Assembly (NCBI GenBank): GCA_963556195.1 | Contig: OY744531.1 | Coordinates: 106,811,120-106,875,119 of the forward strand | DNA: 64,000 nucleotides | Direction: 5' to 3' | DNA from: Sepiola atlantica | Lineage: Eukaryota; Mollusca; Cephalopoda; Sepiida; Sepiolidae | Shown: positions 1-11,900 of the stretch, one piece after another | Layout: each line of letters starts with the position of its first letter | Position numbering within the stretch: the first letter of the stretch is position 1 | The notes under the pieces: model-generated | Told to the model about the DNA's origin: nothing | Database searches by the model: none | The model's input: only the letters and a program-made list of their open reading frames with translations | Translations under genes and position numbers: made by a program

Positions 1-239
1 AATTTTTAATCAAAATAGATTAGATGATTTTTATTCTAGAAAATTTAAAGGGAAAGAATTAAAATTCAGGGAATCTTGCTTAATTGGTATCAAATTATGG
101 ATCAAATTCAATGCAAATCCGAAATATTTTAATTTTCAAATGGAAAGTTGTGCTAATATTATATGCCCTAACAACCCTTTAAAATACTCCAAAGAAACCG
201 AAATTTGGGGAATATTTTTTAATTGATGTCTAACACCTA
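1..239 (+). repeat. Interspersed repeat family A, copy 1 (partial)
   Basis: This stretch matches, with scattered substitutions and small indels, 22560-22800 on the same strand and the complement of 38150-38400. Shared landmarks are 'attcagggaatcttg', 'atactccaaagaaac' and 'aattgatgtctaa'. The copy stops where the 45-bp minisatellite begins. No coding capacity is seen, so it is a dispersed non-autonomous repeat of unknown class. Confidence 0.7.
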
Positions 240-688
240 TTGTTGACAAATTTCATGAAAATGATAGGAATGCGAATTTATGTATTGACAAATTTCATGA
301 AAATGATAGGAATGCAAATTTATGTATTGTTGACAAATTTCATGAAAATGATAGGAATGCAAATTTATGTAGTGTTGACAATTTTCATGAAAATGATAGG
401 AATGCGAATTTATGTATTGTTGACAAATTTCATGAAAATGATAGGAATGCGAATTTATGTATTGTTGACAAATTTCATGAAAATGATAGGAATGCGAATT
501 TATGTATTGTTGACAAATTTCATGAAAATGATAGGAATGCGAATTTATGTATTGTTGACAAATTTCATGAAAATGATAGGAATGCGAATTTATGTATTGT
601 TGACAAATTTCATGAAAATGATAGGAATGCGAATTTATGTATTGTTGACAAATTTCATGAAAATGATAGGAATGCGAATTTATGTATG
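239..688. repeat. 45-bp minisatellite, about 10 copies
   Basis: Tandem unit of 45 bp containing 'gacaaatttcatgaaaat' and 'gataggaatgcgaattta'. Later copies are almost identical; the first few carry an a/g variant and one shortened unit. Because 45 is divisible by 3 and the unit lacks stops, frames stay open on both strands (154 and 168 codons). These periodic products are not credible proteins. Confidence 0.95.
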
Positions 689-1044
689 GTTTAAATCTCA
701 TTAAATCGGGTTTAAATTTTTTTTGGGGGGGGCGCACTTGCACCTTCCGTGCTCTCTTTTACAGAGCTCTAAAATACTTGAATGCAGTCGAAAATGTTAG
801 GGTTAACTATTTCTATGGTGAAAACTGTTAAAATGCAGCTAACACGACTAGTGTTGTGCTTCGAAAGGTTTTTTTATTTTGTTGAACCACTCTGATTAAA
901 AATCTTAAAATCATGAAAATCTACTCAGATTTTCATCATCTATTCAACATCTAATGACGGAGTTTGTCTAAAGGAAATTAAATTTCCCACAAAAATATTG
1001 TACTAACAATTTCATTAATGTGTGAAAAGGTAACTATAGTATAA
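689..1044. other. No gene seen
   Basis: AT-rich unique sequence with a G-run near 725-732. I see no open frame, splice pattern or repeat that supports a feature. Confidence 0.5.
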
Positions 1045-1276
1045 ATATCATAAAACGTATAAATATCATAAAAATCATAATAATCATAAATATCATAAAA
1101 ATCATAAAAGTATAAAAATCATAAAAGTATAAATATCATAAAAGTATGAATATCATAAAAATCATAAATATCATAAAAATCATAAAAATCATAAATATCA
1201 TAAATATCATAAAAATCATAAAAATCATAAAAGTATAAATATCATAAAAATCATAAATATCATAAAAATCATAGGT
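1045..1276. repeat. Short-period (atcataaa)n-like array
   Basis: Irregular 8-9 bp units of the type 'atcataaa' with 'agtata' variants repeat across the interval. Simple-sequence repeat. Confidence 0.85.
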
Positions 1277-1920
1277 AACAAAAATGTTCAATGCTCTTTT
1301 AGCTGTTGTAAAGCCAAATTTTAGAAGAGTGAAGACGGAAACAAAATGAAAGATAGGTGCATTGGTTTGTGTAAGTTTTGCTTACGCCGTAATAAAATTG
1401 AACAACACGGTGCACAGACGGGTAATAGTTTTTTTATGTGGGAGAAACATGGGAACAATACAAAAGATAATATATTGGGTTGACAAGGCGAAATAATCAT
1501 TTTGTGGATTTCGTCGATTCTCTGCTGGGCCGACAGCAGAGAATTGCACGATCACATCTTGTCTGTTTTGAAAACAATGTCGAACTGAAGTGTTCATGTC
1601 GATCATGTGATCTGGTTTTAGCGATCACGCGTGAATCTTGTTACACGCACCTGGTGAAGGGGCGATGATAACATAACCGCCAAGCCGAATCACAACTTAC
1701 ACGGATCGACAGAAAATAGTTCATTCATGTAAGCTGCTACACTCTTTAAAGAAATCAGATAAATATGATGACTCGTTATGTAGCGGATCATTTCTACCAA
1801 ATTTGAATTTTGTAGATTTAATAATTTTTTTTTTTTTTTGTTTTTTGGATATGTCTTGATTTTAAGTATTCAATGTGAATTGTGTGTTCATATATTTGTA
1901 AATTCTTTAATACATTTTTA
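1277..1920. other. No gene recognised
   Basis: Slightly GC-richer than its surroundings at 1490-1700. Short overlapping frames on both strands (62 and 74 codons) have no recognisable motif and no splice context. Possibly an old repeat. Confidence 0.4.
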
Positions 1921-1925
1921 TGTTA

Positions 1926-1926
1926 T

Positions 1927-1981
<55 letters not shown>

Positions 1982-2368
1982 TTATCTCTCTCTCTTTATC
2001 TCTCTCTCTTTATCTCTCTCTCTTTATCTCTCTCTCTCTTTCTCTCTTTCTCTCTCTCTCATTCTCTCTCTTTCTCTCTCTTTCTCTCTCTCTCTCTTTA
2101 TCTCTCTCTTTCTCTCTCTTTCTCTCTCTCTCTTTCTCTTTCTCTCTCTTTCTCTCTCTTTCTCTCTCCTTCCTTCTCTCTCTTTCCTTCTCTCTCTCTC
2201 CTTCTCTCTCTCTCTCCTTCTCTCTCTCACTCCTTCTTTCTCTTTCTCTCTTTCTCTCTCCTTTTCTCTCTCTTTTTCTCTCTTTCTCTCTCCTTTTCTC
2301 TCTCTCTTTCTCACTCTTTCTCTCTCTTTCTCTCTCTCCCCTTCTCTCTCTCCCCTTCTCTCTCCCCT

Positions 2369-2411
<43 letters not shown>

Positions 2412-2600
2412 TTCTTTCTCTCTCTCTTTCTCTCTTTCTCTCTCTCTTTCTCTCTCTTTCTCTCTCTTTTTCTCTCTCGCTCTCTCTCTCTCCACCCTTT
2501 CTCTCTTTTTTTCTTTATCCGTCACTCTCTTTTTCCTTTCCCTCCCCCTCTCTCCCTCCCCCCTCTCTCTCTCCTCCCCCACCCTCTCTCTCTCTCACAT
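1926..2600. repeat. (TC)n / TCTCTTTC polypyrimidine microsatellite
   Basis: About 675 bp of nearly pure pyrimidine on the + strand with TC and TTTC sub-patterns. Three + frames and one - frame appear open only because the tract has no stops (Ser/Leu or Arg/Glu products). Mirror symmetry makes it a candidate for triplex (H-DNA) formation. Confidence 0.95.
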
Positions 2601-2644
2601 AGTGACATCATAAGTGTCATCTGTTTTCGCATGTAACTCAGGTT

Positions 2645-2990
2645 TGCATGAAACTTCTAATCCCTTATCACGATGAGCTCAAAGGAAGATCAAATGTGGA
2701 CAGTATAGGGAGATGTGTGCAGAACAGGAGACTTTGTTGGTTTTGTCACAGTGAAAGAATGGATGAGAGCGCTCGAGTTAGTAGATATAGAACAGTTGAG
2801 ATAGCAGGGTCAGTTGGTAGGGAAAGGTTATGGAAAACATTGGAAGGATGTATTTGAGAGAAAGAAGGATGAATAAAGACCTGGCAAGGGATAGATTAGA
2901 TGGAAGTCAATTTTCTAGAAGCCGTCCAACATATGCCAACATGTGAAGCGGACGTTAAACCGAATATGATGATGCTCATCATCATCATTA
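2645..2990 (+). mobile_element. LINE (RTE-like) 3' end, copy 1
   Basis: Broken translation reads GRCVQNRRLCWF, then HSERMDESARVS, then RTVEIAGSVGRERL and NKDLARDRL, followed by RSRPTYANM. This is the C-terminal tail of a non-LTR retrotransposon polyprotein (pattern RLxWFGHxERMD, GRPRKTWEEV). It ends in a short 3' tail and an atgatg/catcat run. Microsatellite tails are usual for RTE-type LINEs. Frame breaks show that it is dead. Related copies lie at 41640 and 56325, same strand. Confidence 0.7.
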
Positions 2991-3119
2991 TATAAATATT
3001 GATTGATTGATTGACATTGCGAATCTTTCATTAGAATTTTGATTGATTTTTTTTATGTTCATTAGTTTTTTTGATGAGAAAAGAAATAGTAACAATTCAC
3101 TTTGTCTTTGTCAAAGAGT

Positions 3120-3687
3120 CAATATTGGGTACGCTTATAGCTGACGCGCCATGTTTCCGTGACTTCGTGTCGTCAACTTTTGGGCAGGTCTCGGAAGCGC
3201 CCAAGAGTTGACGAAACTATTAACCAAGAAACATTTGCTTAAAAGCAGTTTGTTGCAGTGTTTATGTTAATAAGAAAATAATTGACAAAAGATGTAAAAA
3301 AAAAAAAAAAAAAAAACATTGAAAAAAAAACGTTTAAAAAAAACAATAAAATTTGCTTAACAAATCAAACAAAATCATCATTTGAAACTTTCCGGTGCAC
3401 AAACAAAAAACATTTTATTTAAAAACATTTGATTAACAATAGTTCCTTTGACAAAAAAAAAAAATAAATAAATTAACATCTAATTAATAACAGTTGTTTA
3501 GCTATGGTTTGTTTGTTGTTTATTTTTATATATGTATTTTAGTTTGTTTTTTTTCGTCGTAATTTATCGGCTGCTAGTCTTCAATTTAGCGTTTGGCAGT
3601 TTTCGGGCGCTTCCGAGCCCTGCCCGAACGTTGACGACACAAAGTCACAGAAACATAGTGCGTCAGCTATAAGAGTATCCAATATTG
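3120..3687. mobile_element. Non-autonomous TIR element, family C copy 1
   Basis: Imperfect terminal inverted repeats of about 85 bp: the left starts 'caatattgggtacgctta', the right ends 'agagtatccaatattg'. The arms share the inner motifs 'gtcgtcaac' and 'tcggaagcgccc'. The interior is AT-rich with no open frame. A related, more decayed copy is at 17798-18285. Confidence 0.75.
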
Positions 3688-3724
3688 TATAAGTCAGATA
3701 ATCCTCTTAGAAGATTTTTCAGAG

Positions 3725-3755
3725 GGTTAGGGTAGGTTTAGGGTTAGGGTTACTT
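3725..3755 (+). repeat. Interstitial telomere-like TTAGGG tract
   Basis: Contains ttaggg, taggttta, gggttagggtt in about 30 bp. It is a short degenerate tract, not a telomere. Confidence 0.7.
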
Positions 3756-3989
3756 TCTTATTAATGTTTATCATTTGTAGTCCAAGCACAATACGTCCTT
3801 TGTCCATTCAAACCATGAATCAGGTGAAATGAGAAGAAAACACAAATATAAAATGATCATCTGAAATTATATTGGTAGTTCAATTGGATCATGATTAGTT
3901 TAATTGTTAAAAGTCAACCTGTAGAAAACTAAGCCTCTAATTAATTTAAATAAACTTTAATTAGTTTAAAAAATGTTTCAGCAATCAAT

Positions 3990-4790
3990 GAAAGAAAAAT
4001 TAAAAATTTGTTCACAGATTATTTTTTAAAAATTAAAAATTTGTTCACATATTATTTTAAAAAAATTATTATTAATCAAAATTAAAAAAATAATTTGTTC
4101 ACAGATTATTTTTAAAAATTTAAAATTTGTTCACAGATTATTTTAAAAAAATTATTATTAATCAAAATTAAAAAAATAATTTGTTCACAGATTATTTTTA
4201 AAAATTAAAAATTTGTTCACAGATTAATTAAAAAAAATTATTATTAATCAAAATTAAAAAAATAATTTGTTCACAGATTATTTTTAAAATTAAAAATTTG
4301 TTCACAGATTATTTAAAAAAAAATTATTATTAATCAACTTAAAAAAATAATTTGTTCACAGATTATTTTTTTAAATTAAAAATTTGTTCACAGATTATTT
4401 AAAAAAAAATTATTATTAATCAAAATTAAAAAAATAATTTGTTCACAGATTATTTTTTAAAATTAAAAATTTGTTCACATATTATTTTAAAAAAATTATT
4501 ATTAATCAAAATTAAAAAAATAATTTGTTCACAGATTATTTTAAAAAATTAAAAATTTGTTCACAGATTATTTAAAAAAAATTATTATTAATCAAAATTA
4601 AAAAAATAATTTGTTCACAGATTATTTTTTAAAAATTAAAAATTTGTTCACAGATTAATTAAAAAAAATTATTATTAATCAAAATTAAAAAAATAATTTG
4701 TTCACAGATTATTTTTAAAAATTAAAAATTTGTTCACATATTATTTTAAAAAAATTATTATTAATCAAAATTAAAAAAATAATTTGCTGT
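3990..4790. repeat. About 86-bp AT-rich satellite, 9-10 copies
   Basis: The landmark 'ttattattaatcaaaatta' recurs every 85-87 bp, for example near 4066, 4152, 4239 and 4325. Each unit holds two 'tttgttcacagatta' boxes. Copies differ by small indels in A-runs. Confidence 0.9.
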
Positions 4791-4976
4791 GAATATTTGA
4801 AATCTTCGCTTTCACAACATTCTATAATTAATCTTGTGAGATTTACGTCATTGAACTAATGGAAATTGTCATCCAACTCTGAACCGTAGCAAATGACTAA
4901 CAGATAAAATCTTTATATTCTGAGGTTTATTGAAAAATACAATGAAAATAAATGTACGAAATACAAAATAAAATCT

Positions 4977-5570
4977 TTGTCTGAATACAATAAATACTTT
5001 GCCTCAGATTCACCGTCACCCTGTGCGCAGGTTCGAGAGTGTACAGCACCCACAGGTGCCGTTGTGGTCAGCCGGCCGACGTATATGGACTCCACAGCCT
5101 TTCTTGTAGAAGAAGTGACGGCAGATTCTCTAGACACGGCACTCTCAATGATATTGTATGACGGGCCGGACGATATCGCTGACTTCCTATCCTCGAACCA
5201 GTTAGTTTGAACAGAGAGGATGGCAAACAACCCAATGGCCTGATGGTGTTTCCCTTTGCAAACGGCAAGTCATTGATATGGGATGCGACTTGTATCAACA
5301 CTTTTCTGCCCTCGTCAGTGATAGAATCGGCAACAAACCCTGGACATGCAGCAACGTCAGCAGAGAACCGCAAGCGGTCAAAATATGGTGGTTTTCTCAA
5401 CAGATTTGTGTTCCAGACGATCGCTGTGAAGATGAGTTGAAAGATAGGCCTCGCCACGCGCAACTCCCTCAACAGCCTTGGTCTGTTAATGACGCACCAG
5501 AGAGCATCATGAATCGACTTGGCTTTACAAGTTCCTCTCTATCGGCATTATTTGTGGAAATGCTTTGAGC
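4977..5570 (+). pseudogene. Degenerate retroelement-type ORF (GKSLIWDATC motif)
   Basis: Two consecutive open stretches on + (4977-5210 and 5207-5440), with a further overlapping frame to 5568. The second contains FPFANGKSLIWDATCIN, then an SAENRKRSKYGGF segment. This resembles a conserved segment found in many invertebrate transposon-associated proteins (pattern P-x-x-x-G-[KR]-x-L-x-W-D-x-T-C-x-D-T followed by A-E-x-x-K-x-x-K-Y). The expected second Asp after TC is Asn here and the frame is broken, so I call a remnant. Whether the upstream part (VSRPTYMDSTAFLVEEV) belongs to the same element is unclear. The motif assignment is from memory of the family, not a search. Confidence 0.45.
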
Positions 5571-5984
5571 CTAACAAGTCAGCAGAACATCTAATGAAAC
5601 TTCCTGATATTTGCATATTGGTTTCAAAAAGGACATTTTATTAGTTAACCATTTTATTAGTTAATCATTTCTGTTCAATAAATTTGATTAATTTATTTAT
5701 TTATTAGCACATAAAGACAATGCATATTGTTCACGAATACGAGCATCGTAAAAAAAAAACTACTTAAAAATATCAGCTCCCACTGATAATTTTTTTAGAT
5801 ACATCCATTGAATCTGTGTATTTCACATAAAAATGTTATTTCAAACTTATGGGCAGACGGACGGAGCCCTCTTATAGAGATCAGTGGATGTATTGAAAAA
5901 TGCTATTTCAAACTTTAAGTGTGGTGCATCTAAAAATGATATGTTAAACTTAAGTGAGATAGACTAATGAAGTTTTGAGTAAGG
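5571..5984. other. No gene seen
   Basis: AT-rich sequence with no sustained frame and no recognised repeat. Confidence 0.4.
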
Positions 5985-6660
5985 CATCTGCAACGATGAC
6001 GACACATATTTCCTCGATTTTGCTGATTCACATGATATTGTGATGGCTAACACCTGCTTCCAAAAGCACGAATAACATCTGCACACCTACTACAGCAGAA
6101 ACACGGAGTCGCGAATCGACTATGTCTTAATCAGATAATACGATCGATTAACTGTGACTGATGCCAATATGAAACGGTGGCGCTACATTGCTTGATGATT
6201 TTCACCTTGCGCATCGAGCCGCTGACACAGCCTCGCCTAGCTCGAAACAGCCCAGCATGTGTAGAGTGGAAGGAGAAAGAATTTGACTTCATCGCAAGAA
6301 TCATGTTACCTTCGGTCACCAATGTTGAGGACGTGTCGAGAGAAGCGACACTGGTCGAATTCAGTTCGACAAAGTCACAGTCACGTCAAATCTCTATCGT
6401 CTGCTAAAGGCACACTAACAGAGATTACAGGATATTGAGCGATTCTTTGGTATAAATGACAAGCATTGCAGGCTGATCGTCGACAAGAACAAGATCGTCG
6501 ACCGCTGGCATCAGAAAATCTCGACAGGAGTTTCTCCGGGAACCAACTACCTACCACAAGTATTCAGGGTGGTATACATCCAACATCCGATCACAGGGTC
6601 GCCTTTAGAAAAATTACAGTCGAAATGCGACAGAAAGTTGCCCTTGGATATTGAGAAAGC
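5985..6660 (+). pseudogene. LINE endonuclease/RT remnant
   Basis: Translated in shifting + frames this reads FLDFADSHDIVMANTCF, then YYSRNTESRIDYVLIR (stop), YDRLTVTDAN, RIEPLTQPRLARN, KEKEFDFIARIMLPSVTN, and later LIVDKNKIVDRWHQKIS. The first part is the C-terminal half of an APE-type endonuclease domain (conserved S-R-I-D-Y-V). The rest is the linker leading into the reverse transcriptase of an RTE-like non-LTR element. Stops and frameshifts show that it is inactive. The RT core itself is missing. Orientation matches the host gene. Confidence 0.75.
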
Positions 6661-7097
6661 TTGAACAAAATCATTGGAAATGACGGAAATCACGTTTCAG
6701 TGCATAACTAAGTTTACGTGCTCTGTATTTCTCTGAAACTTTTGTCATAAAAACTTGTAATGTGTACTTATATTGTGTAAGAATTTCATTCAAATCGGTT
6801 CAAAAGTGGCTGAGTTATTATTATTTGAAACCCGGCCGGAATAATTGGGACACCCTGTATATTTGGATTGGGAGTTTTATTTTTATTTTATCGCTTTAGC
6901 AGTTTTATCCGTAATGTGGCTTCCGTTATTTTTAAACAACCTCCATACTAGTTGTCACCTGTCGAGGAAGAGCGTTTTGTATCCTTTACCGTTGGCTTTG
7001 AAAAGCTGAGGGGGCAGCTACTGAATTTTTGTTCTTCGTTGTCGTCTTCGTCTTCGTGGTGCCTCTCCTTCTATGTGTGTGTTTTATCTGTGCGCAG
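6661..7097. other. Intergenic or upstream intron sequence
   Basis: Holds 'gggacaccctgtata' near 6848-6862, which resembles the terminal repeat of Tc1/mariner-type elements, but I find no matching left end. The last 40 bases before 7098 are pyrimidine-rich and serve as the acceptor tract of exon 1. Confidence 0.4.
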
Positions 7098-7328
7098 GTG
7101 CAACCAGCCAATTGCAGTTTGTTAACGAGATAGCTCACAGTTTACTTGATCTGGCTCAGCGGCAAATCCCTCTTGCCGAGGAGTTGCCCCACCCACATCC
7201 TCTGGATGCAACAGATTCCGTTCTCCTCGTCACCACCTCCACTACCGCCACCAATACCACCACCACCACCACCACCACAACCATCTCCGCTACCAGAGCC
7301 ATTGCCGTATCTATCCAGTCCAAAGCAG
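7098..7328 (+). CDS. Zinc-finger gene, visible exon 1
   Basis: The acceptor 'tatctgtgcgcag' precedes 7098 and the donor 'gcag|gtaaat' follows 7328. The exon is 231 bp, phase 1 at both ends, so earlier coding exon(s) must exist. It encodes QLQFVNEIAHSLLDLAQRQ followed by PLAEELPHPHPLDATDSV, then a low-complexity Thr stretch from (ACC)n and ISATRAIAVSIQSKA. The last base g joins 'ag' of exon 2 to make Glu. No domain is recognised. The phase match supports it, but it is the least certain of the five exons. Thr codons are an ACC microsatellite and may vary in length. Confidence 0.7.
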
Positions 7329-8591
7329 GTAAATTAAAAAAAAAAAGGGGGTCTTTTTCAAATGGTTCTATCTCTCTCTCTCTCTTTCTCTCTCTCTTTA
7401 TATATATATATATATATATATATATGATTATTTTTATTTATACAGACATGTACAACATCTGCGACACTGGTATGTCGATGTTATCGATCAACAGTTATTA
7501 TAAACTGAGATCTCATCAGGCAGAGTTAGAATTCGATCTTTACCTCAGATCATATTTGGGAAGAATGAAATGGGGAGAGAAAAGAAAAAAAGAATGAAAT
7601 ATGATGTAAGGTTAATATCGGATTCTAACTCTTCCTGATGAGACCTCAGTTTCTAACAGCTGTTGATCGATAACATCGACATGCCAGTGTCGCAGATTTT
7701 GTACATGTCTGTATAAATAAAAATAATCATATATATATATATATATATATGTATATCTAGGCAGCATCTTCTTTTGCAGGCAAGTATTGTTGAATATAAG
7801 AGACAACTTATGTCTGGATATCCTTTGGTAGATCCTTTCAATAGTCCGAATCAGAATCTTAGTTTCGGAAGGGAATTGGCTGATGAATTTGCCATATTTT
7901 GGATTTGTCTCCCAAGTACTTTCAGACCCATCCAGGTCCATCTTCAGGGGAATGAGGATAATCAGGTACAGACCATGTGTGAGTATTATAGATGGTTGCA
8001 TAATTCCCGCCAAAACCATCTATAATACTAACCCATGGTCTGTACCTAATTATCCTCATTCCCCTGAAGATGGACCCGGATGCGTCTGAAAGTACTTGTG
8101 ACACAAATCAAAACTATGGCAAATTCATCAGCCAATTCTCCTCCGAAACTAAGATCCTGATTCGGACTATTGAAAGGATCTACCAAAGGATATCCAGACA
8201 TAAGTTGTCTCTTATATTCAACAATATATATATATATATATATTTGTTGAGAAAGGAAGGATGATAGTAATTCGATGTAATGGGAAATGAAAAAGGAAAA
8301 AACCAAGATATATTTTTTATATATTCATCAACGTTTCGTCTTTATTGTATCGAAATATTGGGTTGACATGATGGCGAGATAGAAGAAAGTAGTAGCCGTG
8401 GGCTCTCCTCCAGCGCTCACAATAGCCACGGCTACTACTTTTCCTTATCGACCCATCATGTCAACCCAAAATTTCGATGTACTTGCATGACATTTTTCTT
8501 CAAATTATCATCCTGAGGAAGTCTTACAATAAAGACAAAACGTTGATGAATAAAAAAAAAAATATCTCTTGTTTTTTTCCTTTTTCATTTC

Positions 8592-8628
<37 letters not shown>

Positions 8629-8865
8629 TGTGTATTTTGTTGTTGGAGAATTTATTTCAACAGTGCTCAATACATGAATAGAGCTTTGTAGTTGTATGAA
8701 AATATGCTGATGGCATATATAATATATATATATAATGAAAATATGCTCATGGAAAGCTACACAGAAATGTTCGTTTTATTTAGTAAAAGTTTATCAAGCT
8801 TATGGATTATTACTGAGTGAAACAAAAGAAATCTTTGCAGCTTTCCATTAGCATATTTTCATACA

Positions 8866-8916
<51 letters not shown>

Positions 8917-11900
8917 GAATTAAATGTGTTTAATGTTGTACATAGCAAAGCTATATGAACCGTTTTCCAACACAAATAATTTTTTGCTACGATTAATATT
9001 CTTCTTTTTGAAAGGGTATGCATTTTTCTCAAGTTTGTGCAACTTTTTCTCAAAAGAACATCATTTGAAAAAAAAAGATGGATAATTCCCCCCCCTCACC
9101 CCTAGAACAAACAACTTACATTTCGTTTTAATATTTATTTTCTATTTTTCATTCATTTGTTGGTTATTGTATATTTTTCTGAAAATCTTTGCTTTCAATT
9201 TTGTTTCATGAAATCTTCCAAAGAGAAAAAACTCCGCATTCAAAATGGTGACTTCTGTCTTCTCATCAGAAAATTCTTTTTATTCATCATCATAAAAAAT
9301 ACATAAAAAAATGTATTTTCTTTTTCAATGGATTGTTTCCTTGTTTTTATCATCAATCAGAATGCTTCACATTTCCCTAAGCTTTTCTGCTTTTCTCTTC
9401 AAATCAGATTTCTAATATCTCTTCACAATCGTTTTCTTCTTTTAACCACAATCTTTTAAAAGCAAAGAAATTTCACTGCAAATTTTTTTTCTGTTCATCT
9501 TCAAACATCATTACCGCAAATACTGAAACGCTTTATAACTTCTGCTTGACTCTTTCTACTGAAACCAAGCTCTAAAATGGAGATATTAGTTTAATGATAT
9601 CAATCACAACTCTGTAATGTATAACTTTACTTTTACAAATATTTTCCCCTTTTCACAGTGAATTTCTGAACAAGTTTTCATAAAAATTGAATAAATGTTG
9701 TGAACAAAATGGCTACAATGAACTAATCTTTTACAGTCTGATTTCATGGCTTTGTCTATTTGCATTAAGTAAAGAGTTTATTAACTTATAAATGTACAGA
9801 TTAGCTTTTTCATTGTTGTTTTATCTTTCTTTTTTAATATGAAAACAGTTGAACAAAATTGATCACATGGCATCTTTTAGAAATATGACCTGTTTTGTTC
9901 GGCATGAATTTGATAAATTTTTGATATTCTTTCATTTCAGAACTATTTGAAATATTTAATACTGGTAAAGTGCAATGGATAGCTGTTTCTGTGTAATATT
10001 GGCGGGTTTGCGAGCTGGAGATCATGGCCAGCACCAGAAGAGAGTGATCTGCATTATGATAGGTTGCAAAGGATAAAAAATTAAAAAATAGCCTGAATAA
10101 ATTGAAGGAGACAATCACGATCTACTGCAGACATCCTAACGGTCATCTCTGAACGCATGTATCATACACTCGACAAGGCAGGTGAAGCTAGGGCAGTAGC
10201 GCTTGATATATCCAAGGCCTTTGACAAGGTATGGCATAAAGGGCTTCTCCTGAAAATACGATCATACGGTATTACTGGGCAATTACTTAATATAATTAGA
10301 TCCTTCCTAAACAAAAGAAAAATCCAGGTTGTCCTCGATGGCCGTTCATCTAAGCAACATGACATAAATGCTGGTGTACCCCAGGGCTCTATCCTTGGAC
10401 CCTTGTTGTTCCTGATCTATATAAACGATCTCCCTGATGGCATAGAGTCTGAGATTGGTTTATTTGCTGATGACACCACCCTTTACTCTCGCCATGTTGG
10501 CAAAACCGACGCAATTATATCCGATGCAATGGCTGAATCTTTAGAAAATGACCTCCAGGCTATAGTGGATTGGGGTCATAAATGGTTGGTAACTTTTAAT
10601 GCCGCAAAGACAAAACTCCTTTCCTTCAATAACTACAAGGAACCTTTTCAACCACCGATTGTCATGGCAAATAACACCCTACCTGAGAGTTCATCATTCA
10701 AACTCCTCGGCCTAACCTTCACAGGTAACATGAATTGGAACAAATACATTGAAGACATTGCCAAGGCTGCCGCAAAGAAGGTTGGCTCCCTCTACCGTGC
10801 TAGTAAACTCCTCACACCTGACATTATCCTGTATCTCTACAAAGCCACCATCCGCCCATGCATGGAGTATTGTTGTCACATCTGGGCTGGTGCATCATCT
10901 ACTAGTCTCTCCCTCCTTGACAAAGTCCAAAAAAGAATCGCCAACCTAATAGGTCCCTCACTGTCAGCCAAGCTTCAGCCTCTGTCCCATCGCCGCAATG
11001 TAGCATCCTTGTGCTTGTTTTACAAATACTTCAATGGATTATGCTCCGATGAATTGGCTACTCTGGTGCCCCCTCGACGGAAATTCACTAGACTAACCCG
11101 ACAATCAACTAAATCTCATTCATTCACTGTGGAGGTCCCCAGATGTCGGAGAGCCTTCTTTCCTCGTACTGCTAGCCTCTGGAACTCCCTCCCTGCCCCC
11201 TGTTTCCCTGACAGTACAGACATGCAGAAGTTTAAAACTAATGTAAACAGACACCTCGCTGCGCTGATCCCAATCTAGATTGACCACCCCCTACCTTCTC
11301 CCCTTTACTTTTTCTCAGTAGCCCCTTACGTCTACAGTGGCGGCCTGCCTTGTTTGGGGTGAACTATGTTAAAAAAAAAAAAAAAAAAAAATTGTGACAA
11401 AAACAATGTAGAAAAGCTGGCTCGCAAGAAGGATCATAGCAGGCATTCTGACTGTGTCCACAGAACAAATTTGTTGAAGCTGCAAAAAGGTGCGGCAAGA
11501 TCCACGCAAAGCAATGCAGACTTTGATAAGAAAGATGGGCGTTGAAGTAGTGACTTTGAAGAAAACGCTGAACACTGATCTTATCGACTCCTCATATAAG
11601 AGTCACAAGGGCCAAGTACTCTCTGCTAAGACCCAAGAGAACCACCTCATGAAAGCCCAGAAACTCTTCGACAAGGTCAAATACCCAGTAGAGCCAGGAA
11701 TTCTCTGGTTCTTCTCAGCTGAGAAGAACTTCTACCAGGACCGGTTGCAGAATGCACAGAATGACAGGTGGCTAGCCACAGTTTGCACAAAGTCTTGTGT
11801 GTCATAAAGACCAAGTTTCCTCAAACTGATGATCTTAGGATTAGGGTTTCCAACAAAGGCCATGTTTAAAAAGGACTCTGACTCAATTCAGATGGCTATA

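Noticed and set aside
240..743. Open frames of 154 and 168 codons on opposite strands
   Set aside because: They are read-through of a 45-bp minisatellite with perfect period; no non-repetitive coding around them.
1838..2636. Five long Ser/Leu- or Arg/Glu-rich frames on both strands
   Set aside because: Pure TC microsatellite composition.
3725..3755. True telomere or chromosome end
   Set aside because: Only a few degenerate TTAGGG units inside ordinary sequence.
5207..5568. Host exon in the 5.0-5.6 kb region
   Set aside because: The W-D-x-T-C motif block is typical of transposon-associated proteins and is frame-broken; no splice sites of good quality flank it.
6848..6862. Right end of a mariner-like element ('gggacaccctgta')
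   Set aside because: No matching left inverted repeat or target duplication found within the window upstream.
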